This document shows positions 9,104 through 18,256 of a stretch of 64,000 nucleotides of DNA, piece by piece. Source of the DNA: Scopulibacillus daqui (GTDB lineage Bacteria > Bacillota > Bacilli > Bacillales > Sporolactobacillaceae); NCBI RefSeq assembly GCF_016908855.1, contig NZ_JAFBER010000010.1:39245-103244 (forward strand). Reading direction: 5' to 3'. The notes below the pieces were generated by a model, which was not told where the DNA came from, did not search any database, and saw nothing but the letters and a program-made list of their open reading frames with translations. The translations under genes and the position numbers were made by a program. Each line of letters starts with the position of its first letter. Position 1 is the first letter of the stretch.

Positions 9104-9235
9104 ATGTATATCGGGGTCCTTGATTCAATGGAAGATGTAGATAAGCATTCTGATTGGATTATTGATATTGGACCTGATCGAGGCAAAGAGGGAGGAGAGA
9201 TTATTCTTGACGAAACTCCAACTGTGAGATTCTAA
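9104..9235 (+). pseudogene. C-terminal remnant of a UvrA-like ATPase
   Basis: A 43-codon fragment containing DKHSDWIIDIGPDRGKEGGE. This matches the post-Walker-B tail of UvrA proteins, where the pattern is D-V-I-K-x-A-D-x-I-I-D-L-G-P-x-G-G-x-x-G-G. Nothing upstream of it encodes the rest of the protein; the ykpA terminator abuts it. It is therefore debris of a lost uvrA paralogue. Confidence 0.7.
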
Positions 9236-9478
9236 AAGTAATTATTAATGTTATTTTTTGCAACTCCTAAAAAATGGTCATAGACGTACGGTAAGGAAAA
9301 TATAAAAAAAGCAGCCTGAATTATTTTTATAAACTTATGATGGCGAGCACAGAGATTAATTATTGATCAAGAACTAACCACTAATTCAGAAAATGTATAC
9401 GCTAAATATAATATATTAATTAATTGAGTTTTAAGCAGGAAGTAAGCAGGAGTATAATAAAATTTTTTTATTTTTATT

Positions 9479-9515
<37 letters not shown>

Positions 9516-9526
9516 TTTAAAATTAA

Positions 9527-9568
9527 AACCTCAAGAACACAATAAAACTTTTGCACTTGAGGTTTTTT
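9527..9568 (-). terminator. Bidirectional terminator after the YhgE-type gene
   Basis: Nine-bp perfect arms (AACCTCAAG, 9527-9535 and 9556-9564). A T run follows on + and a TTTTAATTTT tail on -. It sits just beyond the minus-strand stop at 9571. Confidence 0.8.
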
Positions 9569-9570
9569 GA

Positions 9571-11109
9571 TTAATGTTTTTCATTTTCCCCTAACTTACG
9601 AAGCGCCTCGCGAATACCTTTGTCATTATGATGAGATTTTTTGTTTAATGGTGTTTTTGCGGGCTCTGTTTGAATGTTTTTATTAAGATCCGTCCATTCT
9701 TTACGAAGCGTTGACGTGTAACTGTTATCGCCAGGAGTTTTTTGAATGCTGTCATTTTGTTTCATTTCTTTTTCGGGTTCAGATAGTTTCTTGGATTTTT
9801 TTGTTAAATCGTGCGGTATTTCATGAATATTAGATTTATGTTTGTGTATGTCAAGATTATCCTGATCAGCAAACTGATTTTCATGCACAGCATCTTTATG
9901 GTGTTCATGATGTTCATGATGGAATGACGGCATTAATTCTGATACTTCTTCTTCGTTATCTGCATATTGGATTGGTTTTTTAGGTTCTTCATCTTTTACA
10001 ACGATGGCTGTAAATAAAACACAAATCATAAAACCGATAATGGCAAATAGCAATAAAGCAAAAACATCATTGATGACAGACGGTCCGCCGAGCAAAATAT
10101 CAAAGGTCCCATTAACCGAGTATTTCATCGGCATAACTTTTCCTAAGTAATAATAAAAATCGGGCAGCGCCGCTCGCGGAATTGAACCTCCGGCCAACAT
10201 CGTTTGCACGATTAAGATCGTCAGGTTGCACATCAATCCGTATAAACCAAAAAGAATGACGAACATTTGTGTAATGGCCATAAAGGCAAGCATCGCTAAA
10301 AATTGAAAGCCCCACAATGTAAAAAAGCCCTTTGTTACTGGGACATTAAATAATTCAACCAATGATGCGGCAATTAAGGAACATAATGCAGCCATGACTA
10401 GGTTAATGATATTTCTGGCATGGAACTTTTGCCACTTTGTTGCAACGCCGCCTATCATTCTTGAAGCGTTAAACAGATTCAACTGCAAGATCATTGACGC
10501 GATAAAACCTGCCAGACCAAGCATAAATGGCGCCATGACGTGACCCATGTTCGTGTCATGGTGTAATTTATGGACGTCTGGAACAACTCTGTGCGATGAT
10601 TGCTGAACAATCTTTGCAGCTTGGCTGCTCGGGACATTTAGCTTTGTTAAAACCTTATCTAAAGTTGAAGTGACAAATTGTTTGTCAATAGCAGCATTGA
10701 CACTTGAAGCTGTTGATTCCATTGAACTGGCAACCAGCATTGGATTCGATTCGTTTATATAATAATCGAGTTTTGCCTTTTTATTTGGATTTGTTACGTT
10801 CGCCGTAAAATCTTTGGGGATTTTTACAACCATATGAACTTCCCGATTGCTTAATTGCTCTTTTGCTTGATACATAGAGCTTTCGACTGTTGTTTTAAAC
10901 GGCATCTCTTTAGCTAGAGACTTTGTTAATGTTGATCCGATATGAGGATCTTGGTTAACGATGGCAACTTTTAGATTTGATATGTTGTTTGGAATGCTGC
11001 CAAACCCGGTTTGCCAGCATATGATAAATAGAAATTGATAAAAAACAGCCATGATTAAGCCGAATATGGCTAATTTGTGTTTAATTATATGTATAAATGC
11101 GTTTTTCAA
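9571..11109 (-). CDS. YhgE/Pip-type ABC-2 membrane protein with His-rich cytoplasmic tail
   Basis: Membrane protein of about 512 residues. Segment one (FGLIMAVFYQFLFIICW) is followed by an extracytoplasmic domain with IVNQDP and a Val/Lys-rich region, as in YhgE, Pip and EsaA-like proteins. Five hydrophobic segments then form an ABC-2-like permease core. The last 130 residues are charged, cytoplasmic and contain HHEHHEHHKD, which could bind metal. The TTG at 11109 is preferred because AAAAGGAGTG lies before it; the ATG at 11178 sits directly after a TATAAT and would leave almost no leader. No ATPase gene is nearby. The function is unassigned; a drug-exporter or secretion role is possible. Confidence 0.72.
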   Translation of the reverse strand: MKNAFIHIIKHKLAIFGLIMAVFYQFLFIICWQTGFGSIPNNISNLKVAIVNQDPHIGSTLTKSLAKEMPFKTTVESSMYQAKEQLSNREVHMVVKIPKDFTANVTNPNKKAKLDYYINESNPMLVASSMESTASSVNAAIDKQFVTSTLDKVLTKLNVPSSQAAKIVQQSSHRVVPDVHKLHHDTNMGHVMAPFMLGLAGFIASMILQLNLFNASRMIGGVATKWQKFHARNIINLVMAALCSLIAASLVELFNVPVTKGFFTLWGFQFLAMLAFMAITQMFVILFGLYGLMCNLTILIVQTMLAGGSIPRAALPDFYYYLGKVMPMKYSVNGTFDILLGGPSVINDVFALLLFAIIGFMICVLFTAIVVKDEEPKKPIQYADNEEEVSELMPSFHHEHHEHHKDAVHENQFADQDNLDIHKHKSNIHEIPHDLTKKSKKLSEPEKEMKQNDSIQKTPGDNSYTSTLRKEWTDLNKNIQTEPAKTPLNKKSHHNDKGIREALRKLGENEKH

Positions 11110-11253
11110 ATTCGTATCACTCCTTTTTAATTTAATAGGTTTATTATTTACTTTAAAAACGTTTTTATGAACATCCAAATGATTATAATACTCTTATTAA
11201 AGGATATTGTAAATTTAAACGCTTTTTAAAAACCATTAAAAGATAATGGCGTT

Positions 11254-12321
11254 TTAATTCTGGCTATCCATTTTATCAATAGCTTTTTTCATTTCTGTAT
11301 TGGTCATATGAGTATAGAGCATGGTCGTTTGTACTGAAGAATGGCCCAGGTGCTTTTTCAGCTTTGGAATATCGTTATTTTCCATATGGTAGCGTGTTGC
11401 GAATGAGTGTCTTAATTTATGAACGGAAAGGGCCGGCTTCCCAAAAGCTTGCGCGTATTTCTCAATGATTTTTTCAATAGCGCGATTGGATAGGCGCCGG
11501 GATGCTTTTTTGGGACCAATGGCAGTAGAAACGAATAAAGCTCTTTCTTTTGGAGAAAGTTGATAGCGGTTTTCGCGAATTTGCAGGTATTCCTTTAAAT
11601 CGATCATGGCCTGCTCACTAAAATAAACGTATTGTTCTTTGCCGCCTTTTCGCTTGACTCTTAAGCTGTGTTTTTTATAATCAATATCATCTAAATTCAG
11701 GCTGGATAACTCTGATAAACGCAGCCCTGAACCAAGAATCAAAGAAACAATCGCTGTATCTCTCTCACGATTTTTCAAATGAAAATGATAAATTTTTTTA
11801 TTGTCTTTGTGGCGTTCGCCATAGTCTGAAGCTATAAACTGCCTGAACTGTTCATACTCATCACCGTGAAGTATCTTGCCTTCAATCCGGTTAGCCACTG
11901 TTTCCTGATCTTCTTTAATATCATTAAAATCAATTTTAGCCATAACATTGCGGTAAATATAAGGTTCGAGCTCATCAGTTTCAGCTATATTTTGCAGATA
12001 GTGGAACAAAGATTTTAATGAGGAAATTTTGCGGTTGACGGTTTGCTTAGTATTGCCCAATTGATGTTCTAAATAAGACAGGAAACTTTCCAACTGTTTT
12101 GGCGTAAGTTTTTCTAGTGTTTTCAAAGGTATTTCTTGCCGTTTGCCTGTATATAATCCTTCAGCGATTATCCAATCAAAGAAAATGATGTAATCATGGC
12201 AATAGTTTAATAATGTTAAGACCGCCATCTTCCGCTTTTTTTGGTCTATGAACTCCCCCACATACCACGGGAGCTCCCCCACCTTCTCTTTTAGCCTTTC
12301 ATAATGATGGTTTGCTGTCAT
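11254..12321 (-). CDS. xerS: Tyrosine recombinase of the XerS type
   Basis: Site-specific recombinase of 355 residues. The N-terminal core-binding domain begins with the XerS-like LPWYVGEF and includes TVNRKISSLKSLFHYL and YIYRNVM, which I recall from streptococcal XerS. The catalytic set is complete: Arg201 (GSGLRLSEL), Lys in RKGGKE, His301-x-x-Arg304 (VHKLRHSFATR), His327 (LGHSS) and Tyr336 (LYTH). The ATG at 12321 follows GGTGA at five bases. The gene lies 1.7 kb from dif. Single-recombinase XerS systems normally act on their own site next to xerS, so which site this enzyme uses is open. It is not phage-linked here. Confidence 0.85.
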   Translation of the reverse strand: MTANHHYERLKEKVGELPWYVGEFIDQKKRKMAVLTLLNYCHDYIIFFDWIIAEGLYTGKRQEIPLKTLEKLTPKQLESFLSYLEHQLGNTKQTVNRKISSLKSLFHYLQNIAETDELEPYIYRNVMAKIDFNDIKEDQETVANRIEGKILHGDEYEQFRQFIASDYGERHKDNKKIYHFHLKNRERDTAIVSLILGSGLRLSELSSLNLDDIDYKKHSLRVKRKGGKEQYVYFSEQAMIDLKEYLQIRENRYQLSPKERALFVSTAIGPKKASRRLSNRAIEKIIEKYAQAFGKPALSVHKLRHSFATRYHMENNDIPKLKKHLGHSSVQTTMLYTHMTNTEMKKAIDKMDSQN

Positions 12322-12337
12322 TTTTATCACCATAAGC

Positions 12338-12384
12338 ATTATAACACAAAAAATAATTACGTAAAATTATTTTTTTACGCAATT
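12338..12384 (-). promoter_or_regulatory. xerS promoter overlapped by a dif-like inverted repeat
   Basis: A TATAAT (-10, 12338-12343) and TTTACG (-35) read toward xerS. They are overlapped by an inverted repeat with 11-bp arms, one mismatch and an 8-bp spacer (12355-12365 and 12374-12384). Two arms with a short spacer is the architecture of a Xer binding site. It may be a recombination site or an autoregulatory operator. Confidence 0.5.
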
Positions 12385-12479
12385 TATAATAACTGTATGC
12401 ACAATATTCATAAAAGTTATTTTATTTATAATATGAAGAAATATCTATCTTTACTTTGGCCCCGCCCGTCATTTGAAAT

Positions 12480-14009
12480 CTAAGAAAATAAATCAACGCC
12501 CTCAGCTAATTGTCTTAATTTTGTTTTTAACACTTTGCCAACGCTGTTTCTCGGCAAAGCGTCAATAAAAATCACTTTGCGAGGTGTTTTATTTTTTGCC
12601 AAATGAGTCTGGCAAAATTGAATCAACTCAGCTTCTGTAATGTCAAAACCGGGATTCTTTACAACATACGCCAACACTTCTTCCCCCATTCTTTCATCGG
12701 GAACGCCGATGACAGCGGCTTCTGAAACCGCATGATGGCTGATCAGCAATTCTTCCAAATCCCGCGGATAAATATTAAATCCGCCGCGAATGATTAAATC
12801 TTTCTTGCGGTCGACGATGTAAAGATAACCGTCTTCATCTGCTCTTGCCAGGTCACCGGTATGGAGCCAGCCGTCTTTTAATACTTTTTTCGTTTCTTCA
12901 TCATTTTGAAAATAGCCCGGCGTCACGTTGTCTCCGCGGACAATCAGTTCACCAATTTCCCCTGCCGGAAGCTCATGGCCTTTTTCATTAACAATGCGTA
13001 TGTCAACGCCATTAATAGGAACGCCAACAGACCCTGGCTTATAAGGGAGTCCTTCGCGATGCGCTGTCACAATTGGCGCAGCTTCAGACAGACCGTATCC
13101 TTCAAGTACATCGGCATTGAATTTTTCTTTAAAAGCCCGAATGAGTGCCAGAGGCATCGGCGCTGATCCTGAACTCACTTTTTTTAAGCTGGATAAATCG
13201 TATAAATCACTGTCTGAACTGGATAGCATGGCATGAACCATCGCCGGTACGGCGGAGAAACTGCGAACTTTATATGTTTCAATCGCTTTAAATACTTTAG
13301 AAACGTCAAACTTTGAAAATATGATCATTGAGCTGCCTGTTAGAAAACATATATTTGATGTTGTAAGGCCGTAGACATGGGCTAATGGCAAAACGCCAAT
13401 TGTTGTTCCCCTTTCTTTATTATTTACAGCCGCGCTCTCAGCGTTTGAGTATAAATTTTTATGCGTTAAACGAACGCCCTTAGGCTTTCCTGTTGTTCCA
13501 GAAGTATAAAGGACAACAGCTGTCTCATTTTCATCAATGCCTGTATCTCGCTCGCCTGAACTTTCAGTTCCATCAGCTAAAGCGGCCAATTCGTAAAAGC
13601 CGATAACATCATCAGCAACTTGATCAACGGTAATGATATATGGCTTCCTTTTGCTTTCTGATAAGCCTTCTTTTACTTTTGGCAAAATCTCAGAAGAAGT
13701 AATGACAGCCTTTGCTTCTGAATGGCCGGCAATATAGCCGATTTCTTTTCCATGAAGCAGATGCATGACAGGAACAATAATGGCGCCGATTCGAGCAATC
13801 GCTTGATAAGAAAATATCACCTCCGGCATGTTCGGCAGACAAACAATGACGCGATCGCCTCTGGAAATCCCTAAATGACGCAAGCCGGCAGCGCCTTTTT
13901 CAGCGTAATGCAATGTCTCCAGATTGCTGTATGAATGGTTTTTGAAATATAAAAAAGGGTATTCACCGAATGTTTTGATATTTTTCGTTAAAAGATCAGT
14001 CAGTAACAC
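12480..14009 (-). CDS. Long-chain fatty acid-CoA ligase (AMP-forming)
   Basis: ANL-superfamily enzyme that adenylates a carboxylic acid and passes it to CoA. The P-loop-like motif LYTSGTTGKPKGV and the A5 motif EGYGLSEAAP are intact. So are the hinge DGWLHTGDLARADEDGYLYI with DRKKDLIIRGGFNIYP, and the A10 lysine in NSVGKVLKTKLR. The 509-residue length suits FadD-like ligases. The GTG at 14009 is preferred because GGAAGGGGTG precedes it. It lies 93 bp after the acyl-CoA dehydrogenase and is probably cotranscribed. Chain length cannot be read from the sequence. It supplies acyl-CoA for beta-oxidation. Confidence 0.88.
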   Translation of the reverse strand: MLLTDLLTKNIKTFGEYPFLYFKNHSYSNLETLHYAEKGAAGLRHLGISRGDRVIVCLPNMPEVIFSYQAIARIGAIIVPVMHLLHGKEIGYIAGHSEAKAVITSSEILPKVKEGLSESKRKPYIITVDQVADDVIGFYELAALADGTESSGERDTGIDENETAVVLYTSGTTGKPKGVRLTHKNLYSNAESAAVNNKERGTTIGVLPLAHVYGLTTSNICFLTGSSMIIFSKFDVSKVFKAIETYKVRSFSAVPAMVHAMLSSSDSDLYDLSSLKKVSSGSAPMPLALIRAFKEKFNADVLEGYGLSEAAPIVTAHREGLPYKPGSVGVPINGVDIRIVNEKGHELPAGEIGELIVRGDNVTPGYFQNDEETKKVLKDGWLHTGDLARADEDGYLYIVDRKKDLIIRGGFNIYPRDLEELLISHHAVSEAAVIGVPDERMGEEVLAYVVKNPGFDITEAELIQFCQTHLAKNKTPRKVIFIDALPRNSVGKVLKTKLRQLAEGVDLFS

Positions 14010-14102
14010 TAATGTCACCCCTTCCCAGTTTAAATACATGCTTATAAAGAGGACAAAAAGGACTTCTTCTAAAAGTAAAAGCTTATTCAGTATAATAATC
14101 TT

Positions 14103-15272
14103 CTAATCCATTAATTCGCCAACCTTTACATACCCTTTTAACAGATTTCTAGAAATGATATAACGTTGAATTTCATCGGTGCCTTCAAAAATTCTCCATA
14201 ATCTCATTTCCCGGTACCATCTTTCAATCGGCAATTCTTTCGTATACCCCATACCGCCGTGGATTTGTAAAACTCTGTCCACAACCCTGTTAGCCATATT
14301 TGTCCCGTACAATTTTGCCATTGATGCCATATGTCTGTTGTCTTTACCCTTCTCCGCCAACCAAGCCGCCCGAAAAACCAGCCATTTTGCTGCTTCTATT
14401 TCAACCGCAGAATCCGCGATCATCCATTGAATAGCCTGGCGTTCAGCAATCGGCTTCCCAAATGTCACCCGTGATTTCGACTGATCGATGCCCATTTGCA
14501 AAAGCCGCTCCGCAGCACCTACACCGCGCGCCGGAATCATCCAACGGCCTTGCCCGATCCATTTCATGCCGAGATTAAAGCCCCCGCCTAATTCACCAAG
14601 AATATTTTCTTCGGGAACACGGACATTTTCAAAAACTAATGAAGCCGGTCCCCACTCTCCCATTGTTTGAATATATTCGGATCGCCACCCCATATCGCGG
14701 TCTACAAGGAAACATGTGACACCGCCGCGGGCGCCTTTTTCTTTATCAGTTACGGCAAACACCATAGCAAAATCAGCTTCATTGCCGTTTGTGATAAATA
14801 TTTTTTCACCATTTAAAACCCAATGTTTTCCGTCTTTAACGGCTGACATACTAATATTCGCAGCATCTGAGCCTGCTGACGGCTCGGTTAAAGCAAAACA
14901 AGATTTCCTCTCACTGTTAATCACAGGCAGCAAGTATTTCTTTTTTTGTTCCTCATTGCAATAATAAAGAATGTTATCAGCTGAACCGCCAAAATTAAAA
15001 GGCACGAATGTACGTCCCAGTTCCATTTGGATGAGCGCTGTCATCACTGGCCCCAGGTTCGCGCCGCCGTATTCTTCAGGCGTATTAATGCCCCAAAATC
15101 CAAGTTCTTTGGCTTTCAATTGCAAATCTTTAATCTCTTCATCGCTCATTCCCGGCTTTCCTGCTCGTTCATTACGCAGGACTTTCTGCTCATAAGGCAT
15201 CAATTCATTCTTAACAAAATTTCGGACTGTTTTTTGAACCATCTTTTGCTCTTCTGTTAAAGTAAATTCCAT
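14103..15272 (-). CDS. Acyl-CoA dehydrogenase
   Basis: FAD enzyme for the first step of beta-oxidation, 389 residues. Signature one is CFALTEPSAGSDAAN, with ITNG for flavin contact. The C-terminal signature is QIHGGMGYTKELPIER, then RIFEGTDEIQR, in which the Glu before GT is the expected catalytic base. The start at 15272 (MEFTLTEEQ) follows GGGGGAGG; an in-frame ATG at 15293 lies ahead of that site and is rejected. A strong terminator upstream (15349-15376) separates it from the SCP2-like gene, so this gene and the ligase form their own unit. Confidence 0.92.
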   Translation of the reverse strand: MEFTLTEEQKMVQKTVRNFVKNELMPYEQKVLRNERAGKPGMSDEEIKDLQLKAKELGFWGINTPEEYGGANLGPVMTALIQMELGRTFVPFNFGGSADNILYYCNEEQKKKYLLPVINSERKSCFALTEPSAGSDAANISMSAVKDGKHWVLNGEKIFITNGNEADFAMVFAVTDKEKGARGGVTCFLVDRDMGWRSEYIQTMGEWGPASLVFENVRVPEENILGELGGGFNLGMKWIGQGRWMIPARGVGAAERLLQMGIDQSKSRVTFGKPIAERQAIQWMIADSAVEIEAAKWLVFRAAWLAEKGKDNRHMASMAKLYGTNMANRVVDRVLQIHGGMGYTKELPIERWYREMRLWRIFEGTDEIQRYIISRNLLKGYVKVGELMD

Positions 15273-15348
15273 ATCAATCAACCTCCCCCGCATCTGTTCA
15301 TTATTCTTTTAATCCTAAACTCTCCTTCTGTTTTTTTCTTGTGAAAAG

Positions 15349-15376
15349 GACCGCCCGCTTGAAATGGCGGGCGGTC
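15349..15376 (-). terminator. GC-rich terminator ending the ADH-R2lox-SCP2 unit
   Basis: Ten-bp perfect arms (GACCGCCCGC, 15349-15358 and 15367-15376) with an 8-base loop and a CTTTTC tail on the minus strand, 39 bases beyond the SCP2-like stop. Confidence 0.85.
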
Positions 15377-15414
15377 AGACCCCGAATCTCATCATCTTGC
15401 AACATTCTTCAGCA

Positions 15415-15879
15415 TTAAGTTAAATTTTGAGTCGCCTCAAATGCTGTAGGCACTCGAGTTCCCGCACGAAGAAATTCAACAAAAAAGTAAATGCCGCGAA
15501 AATAACCATGGAGATTTCCTTGTAATAGCCTTAGTTTGCGATACATTAAGTTTTGCGTAATCTCCCGCTTGCCTTTAATGATCTCAAACCAATCATCCTT
15601 ACTGCCGCCTAAAATAAAATCAGCTGTACCGCGTTCTTCTTCTGTTCCAAGATGTGAATCCGCCACTTCTCCTTTTTTTAAATCAAAATACGCATAACGA
15701 TCTAAGTGATTTTGTTCTGTCAGTACAAGAGCCAGACGGATATCCATCTTTTCCTTGCATGTTTCTATCCATTGCCAGTAATGATCATCAACAGCTTGTC
15801 TTCTCTCCAAACTGGGACCTTTTTTTACTTCACTTGAAAATTGTTCAACCCATTCATTGCTAAACAGCTGATATGACAT
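15415..15879 (-). CDS. SCP2-like (sterol carrier domain) protein
   Basis: Soluble 154-residue protein. The stretch AYFDLKKGEVADSHLGTEEERGTADFILGGSKDDWFEII, read in parts, has the look of an SCP2 domain: a beta-hairpin, then a T-A-D-x-x-I/L strand and a D-x-W/F helix. SCP2 domains bind lipids such as acyl-CoA. It starts 24 bp after the R2lox-like gene and ends just before a terminator, so it is the last gene of the alcohol dehydrogenase-R2lox unit. A lipid-carrier job beside the oxidase is inferred from context. The domain call rests on pattern, not alignment. Confidence 0.6.
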   Translation of the reverse strand: MSYQLFSNEWVEQFSSEVKKGPSLERRQAVDDHYWQWIETCKEKMDIRLALVLTEQNHLDRYAYFDLKKGEVADSHLGTEEERGTADFILGGSKDDWFEIIKGKREITQNLMYRKLRLLQGNLHGYFRGIYFFVEFLRAGTRVPTAFEATQNLT

Positions 15880-15902
15880 TTTATCCCTTCTCCTTTCATC
15901 TA

Positions 15903-16868
15903 TTAACCGCCGGCAGCCGCTTCAGGTTCAATTTCCTCCAGCTTTTTTTGTATTTCGTCTGGAATAGGAAGGTTGATCATCTTGAATTTTTTTTGTAAAT
16001 TTTTCATCATAATACCTTTTAAGGCATCCCTCTCTAATCCAAGTGAAGCGAACTCGATTTTTTGCGTATAAGTGCTGCTTATTGTAAGCATGGTTTCAAT
16101 AGTGTCATAAACTGCAGTTTTTAGAGAAGGATCATCATTGATCAGCTCTCTGAGCAGATTCATCCCAAATTGGACATGACGAGATTCATCTCTTGTTGTC
16201 GCAAGAAAGCCTTTATGAAATGATGGCAATACATGATTTTCTTTACAAAAGCTTAATGTGATTTTCATGACGCTTAGGGCAAGAACGCCTTCAATCCACA
16301 TTTGATAATTGGTCAATGCGGAGACAAGCAGCCGTCTGTCATGAGGACGAAGCCGGATTTCGTCAACAAGATATGCAAGAAAGCCAAACGAGCCAATGAA
16401 CGTTTCACTCATATAATCAAAAGATTTGTCAAGTGTTTCCTCCATATCCTGCGCGTCTAAGCCGATCGCTTCCCTGTAAAAACGGTCAAAAAAGATGGTA
16501 TGCCGAGCCTCATCTTCAAGATGGCTGGCCATGAACATCTTATGCTCATCCTTCGGCATCGCTGATATCATGGGTATAACATCAACAGCAACTTGACGTT
16601 CCCCATGATGAAACCCTGTCGCTATACTGAGAAAGCTTTTGCGCTGGTCATCTGAAAGTTTCTCATTCCAATCAACCCGATCCTGGGAAAAGTCCAATTC
16701 ATGAACACGCCAACGCTGTTTTTCAAATTTTTTGTGAAGCTCAAGCGGATAATTTTGATCTACTTTCTGTAAGCCTTTATGGACATAATCAATGACATGA
16801 TCTACATGAAAATCAGTATGTAATGAATCAATACTGACCCTTTCAATTTTTTCAAGGCTATCCGTCAC
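15903..16868 (-). CDS. R2-like ligand-binding oxidase (R2lox-like ferritin-fold protein)
   Basis: Ferritin-like di-metal protein of 321 residues. All six R2-type ligands are present: Glu90 (GERQV), Glu120/His123 (EDEARH), Glu193 (WIEGVL) and Glu228/His231 (RDESRH). Residues equivalent to the R2lox ether-crosslink pair are kept: Val93, three after the first Glu, and Tyr188, five before the fourth ligand. The segment ELDFSQDRVDW also resembles Geobacillus R2lox. No ribonucleotide reductase large subunit is nearby, which argues against nucleotide reduction. R2lox proteins hold a Mn/Fe site and a bound fatty acid, fitting the acyl-CoA genes alongside. The reaction is unknown. Confidence 0.8.
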   Translation of the reverse strand: MTDSLEKIERVSIDSLHTDFHVDHVIDYVHKGLQKVDQNYPLELHKKFEKQRWRVHELDFSQDRVDWNEKLSDDQRKSFLSIATGFHHGERQVAVDVIPMISAMPKDEHKMFMASHLEDEARHTIFFDRFYREAIGLDAQDMEETLDKSFDYMSETFIGSFGFLAYLVDEIRLRPHDRRLLVSALTNYQMWIEGVLALSVMKITLSFCKENHVLPSFHKGFLATTRDESRHVQFGMNLLRELINDDPSLKTAVYDTIETMLTISSTYTQKIEFASLGLERDALKGIMMKNLQKKFKMINLPIPDEIQKKLEEIEPEAAAGG

Positions 16869-16904
16869 GTTTTTCCCTCCTTCATATTTCTTTGAGACAT
16901 AAAT

Positions 16905-17942
16905 TTACCATTGCGTAACAATCGAAGCCCCCACTGTTTGAAATTCAGTCATTGCTTCAATCTCTTTTCCCGCTTCTTCAATAGATATGCGCTTTGTTAC
17001 TAATAAACCTGGATTAAGCTTCCCGGCTGCTACCAACTGCAGCATCGTTGGATAATAAGGCGCGGGCATGCCGAGTGAACCAATAAATTGAATTTGTTTA
17101 AAAACAATATAATCTGTCGGAAGGGCTGTCATTTTATTTTCCGATGAAGCAATGCCCAATTGTAAGTGGCGGCCGCGCTTTCTTAATGATAAGAGAGCGT
17201 TTAAAATCGTATCGGAAATACCCAGCGCGTCAACGGATACATGCGCCCCGCCCTTTGTCAGTTCTTTAATCGCTTGAGGAGCATTTTGTTCTTTGCTATT
17301 AATAGCGTGAGCTGCTCCAAGCTTTTTCGCTAATGCCAGCTTTTCAGGCATGATGTCAACAGCTATAGGAATGGCGCCCGCGGCACTGGCTATATGAATG
17401 GCTGACAGCCCGACACCGCCGCAGCCGTGTACGGCAACCCACTCGCCTGGCCGAACTTTCGCCTGTTCAATTAAACCATAATACGCCGTCATAAAACGGC
17501 AGCCGATACTCGCACCTGCCTCAAAGGAAATGTCATCGGACAATTCAACGAGATTAGTATCGGCATTAGGGATCGCAGCATAACGTCCGTATCCGCCCCA
17601 ATAATGAAAACCAGGCATTTTGCTGTGGTCGCAAATATTATGATGTCCGGCTAAACATTCCGGGCAAGTCCCATCCCCTTGCGAAAAAGGCACAATCACT
17701 CTGTCTCCCTTTTTAAAACGCTTTACTTCTTTGCCTGCCTCTTCAACAACACCAACAAATTCATGCCCAAGAACAAACGGCAGTGACGCCACTTCGATAT
17801 CTCCCATCCAGGCGTGCCAATCGCTGCGGCAAACGCCATTGGCTTCAACTCGAATAATCGCTCCTTTAACATCAATAACCGGGTCAGGAACATCGCGGAC
17901 AACAAGCGGTTGCCGCAGCCCTTCCATAACAGCAGCTTTCAT
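16905..17942 (-). CDS. Zinc-dependent alcohol dehydrogenase
   Basis: Medium-chain NAD(P)-dependent alcohol dehydrogenase, 345 residues. Catalytic zinc ligands are Cys in NGVCRSDWH, and His-Glu in LGHEFVGVVEEAGKEV. The structural zinc loop GTCPECLAGHHNICD has the cysteine pattern C-x2-C-x7-C. The cofactor fold is VHGCGGVGLSAI. The ATG at 17942 follows GAAAGGATGG; the open frame upstream has no ribosome site. It is the first gene of the unit with the R2lox-like oxidase (36-bp gap) and SCP2-like gene. An alcohol or aldehyde made from a lipid is a plausible substrate, by context only. Palindromic operators lie 300-500 bp upstream. Confidence 0.88.
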   Translation of the reverse strand: MKAAVMEGLRQPLVVRDVPDPVIDVKGAIIRVEANGVCRSDWHAWMGDIEVASLPFVLGHEFVGVVEEAGKEVKRFKKGDRVIVPFSQGDGTCPECLAGHHNICDHSKMPGFHYWGGYGRYAAIPNADTNLVELSDDISFEAGASIGCRFMTAYYGLIEQAKVRPGEWVAVHGCGGVGLSAIHIASAAGAIPIAVDIMPEKLALAKKLGAAHAINSKEQNAPQAIKELTKGGAHVSVDALGISDTILNALLSLRKRGRHLQLGIASSENKMTALPTDYIVFKQIQFIGSLGMPAPYYPTMLQLVAAGKLNPGLLVTKRISIEEAGKEIEAMTEFQTVGASIVTQW

Positions 17943-18238
17943 TTTCCCATCCTTTCTGACTTTAATCATAAATTCCTTTTAACTCTATTAATTATTGGTG
18001 TGAATGATTCAGATTAACTAGAGCAGATATTTAAAAGGTTATGAGTAAGTTGTTGTTTTTAGTTCCACTTATAAACAAAATGCTCCATAATTGTTCTGAA
18101 CAAGCGTAATGGCTGATTTCAAAATGGCTTTTCAATCTTCAATTCGGATAAATGTTCAACCGTCATTTTTGTGTGCCGATTTGTTTCTTCTCTTTTATGA
18201 ACAAACCTTTTAAGAGAAAGCTTCCGCATGCCACTGCC

Positions 18239-18256
18239 ATACCAACTGGTTAGTAT
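18239..18256. promoter_or_regulatory. TetR-type operator-like palindrome, adh side
   Basis: ATACCAACTGGTTAGTAT, an 18-bp palindrome with seven of nine arm positions paired. It shares the right half GGTTAGTAT with the sites at 18451 and 46200. On the minus strand a weak TTGTAA/TACTAA promoter overlaps it and would read toward adh. Confidence 0.55.

Noticed and set aside
15903..16868. Ribonucleotide reductase small subunit NrdF
   Set aside because: No large subunit or NrdI nearby, lipid gene context, and R2lox crosslink positions are conserved.
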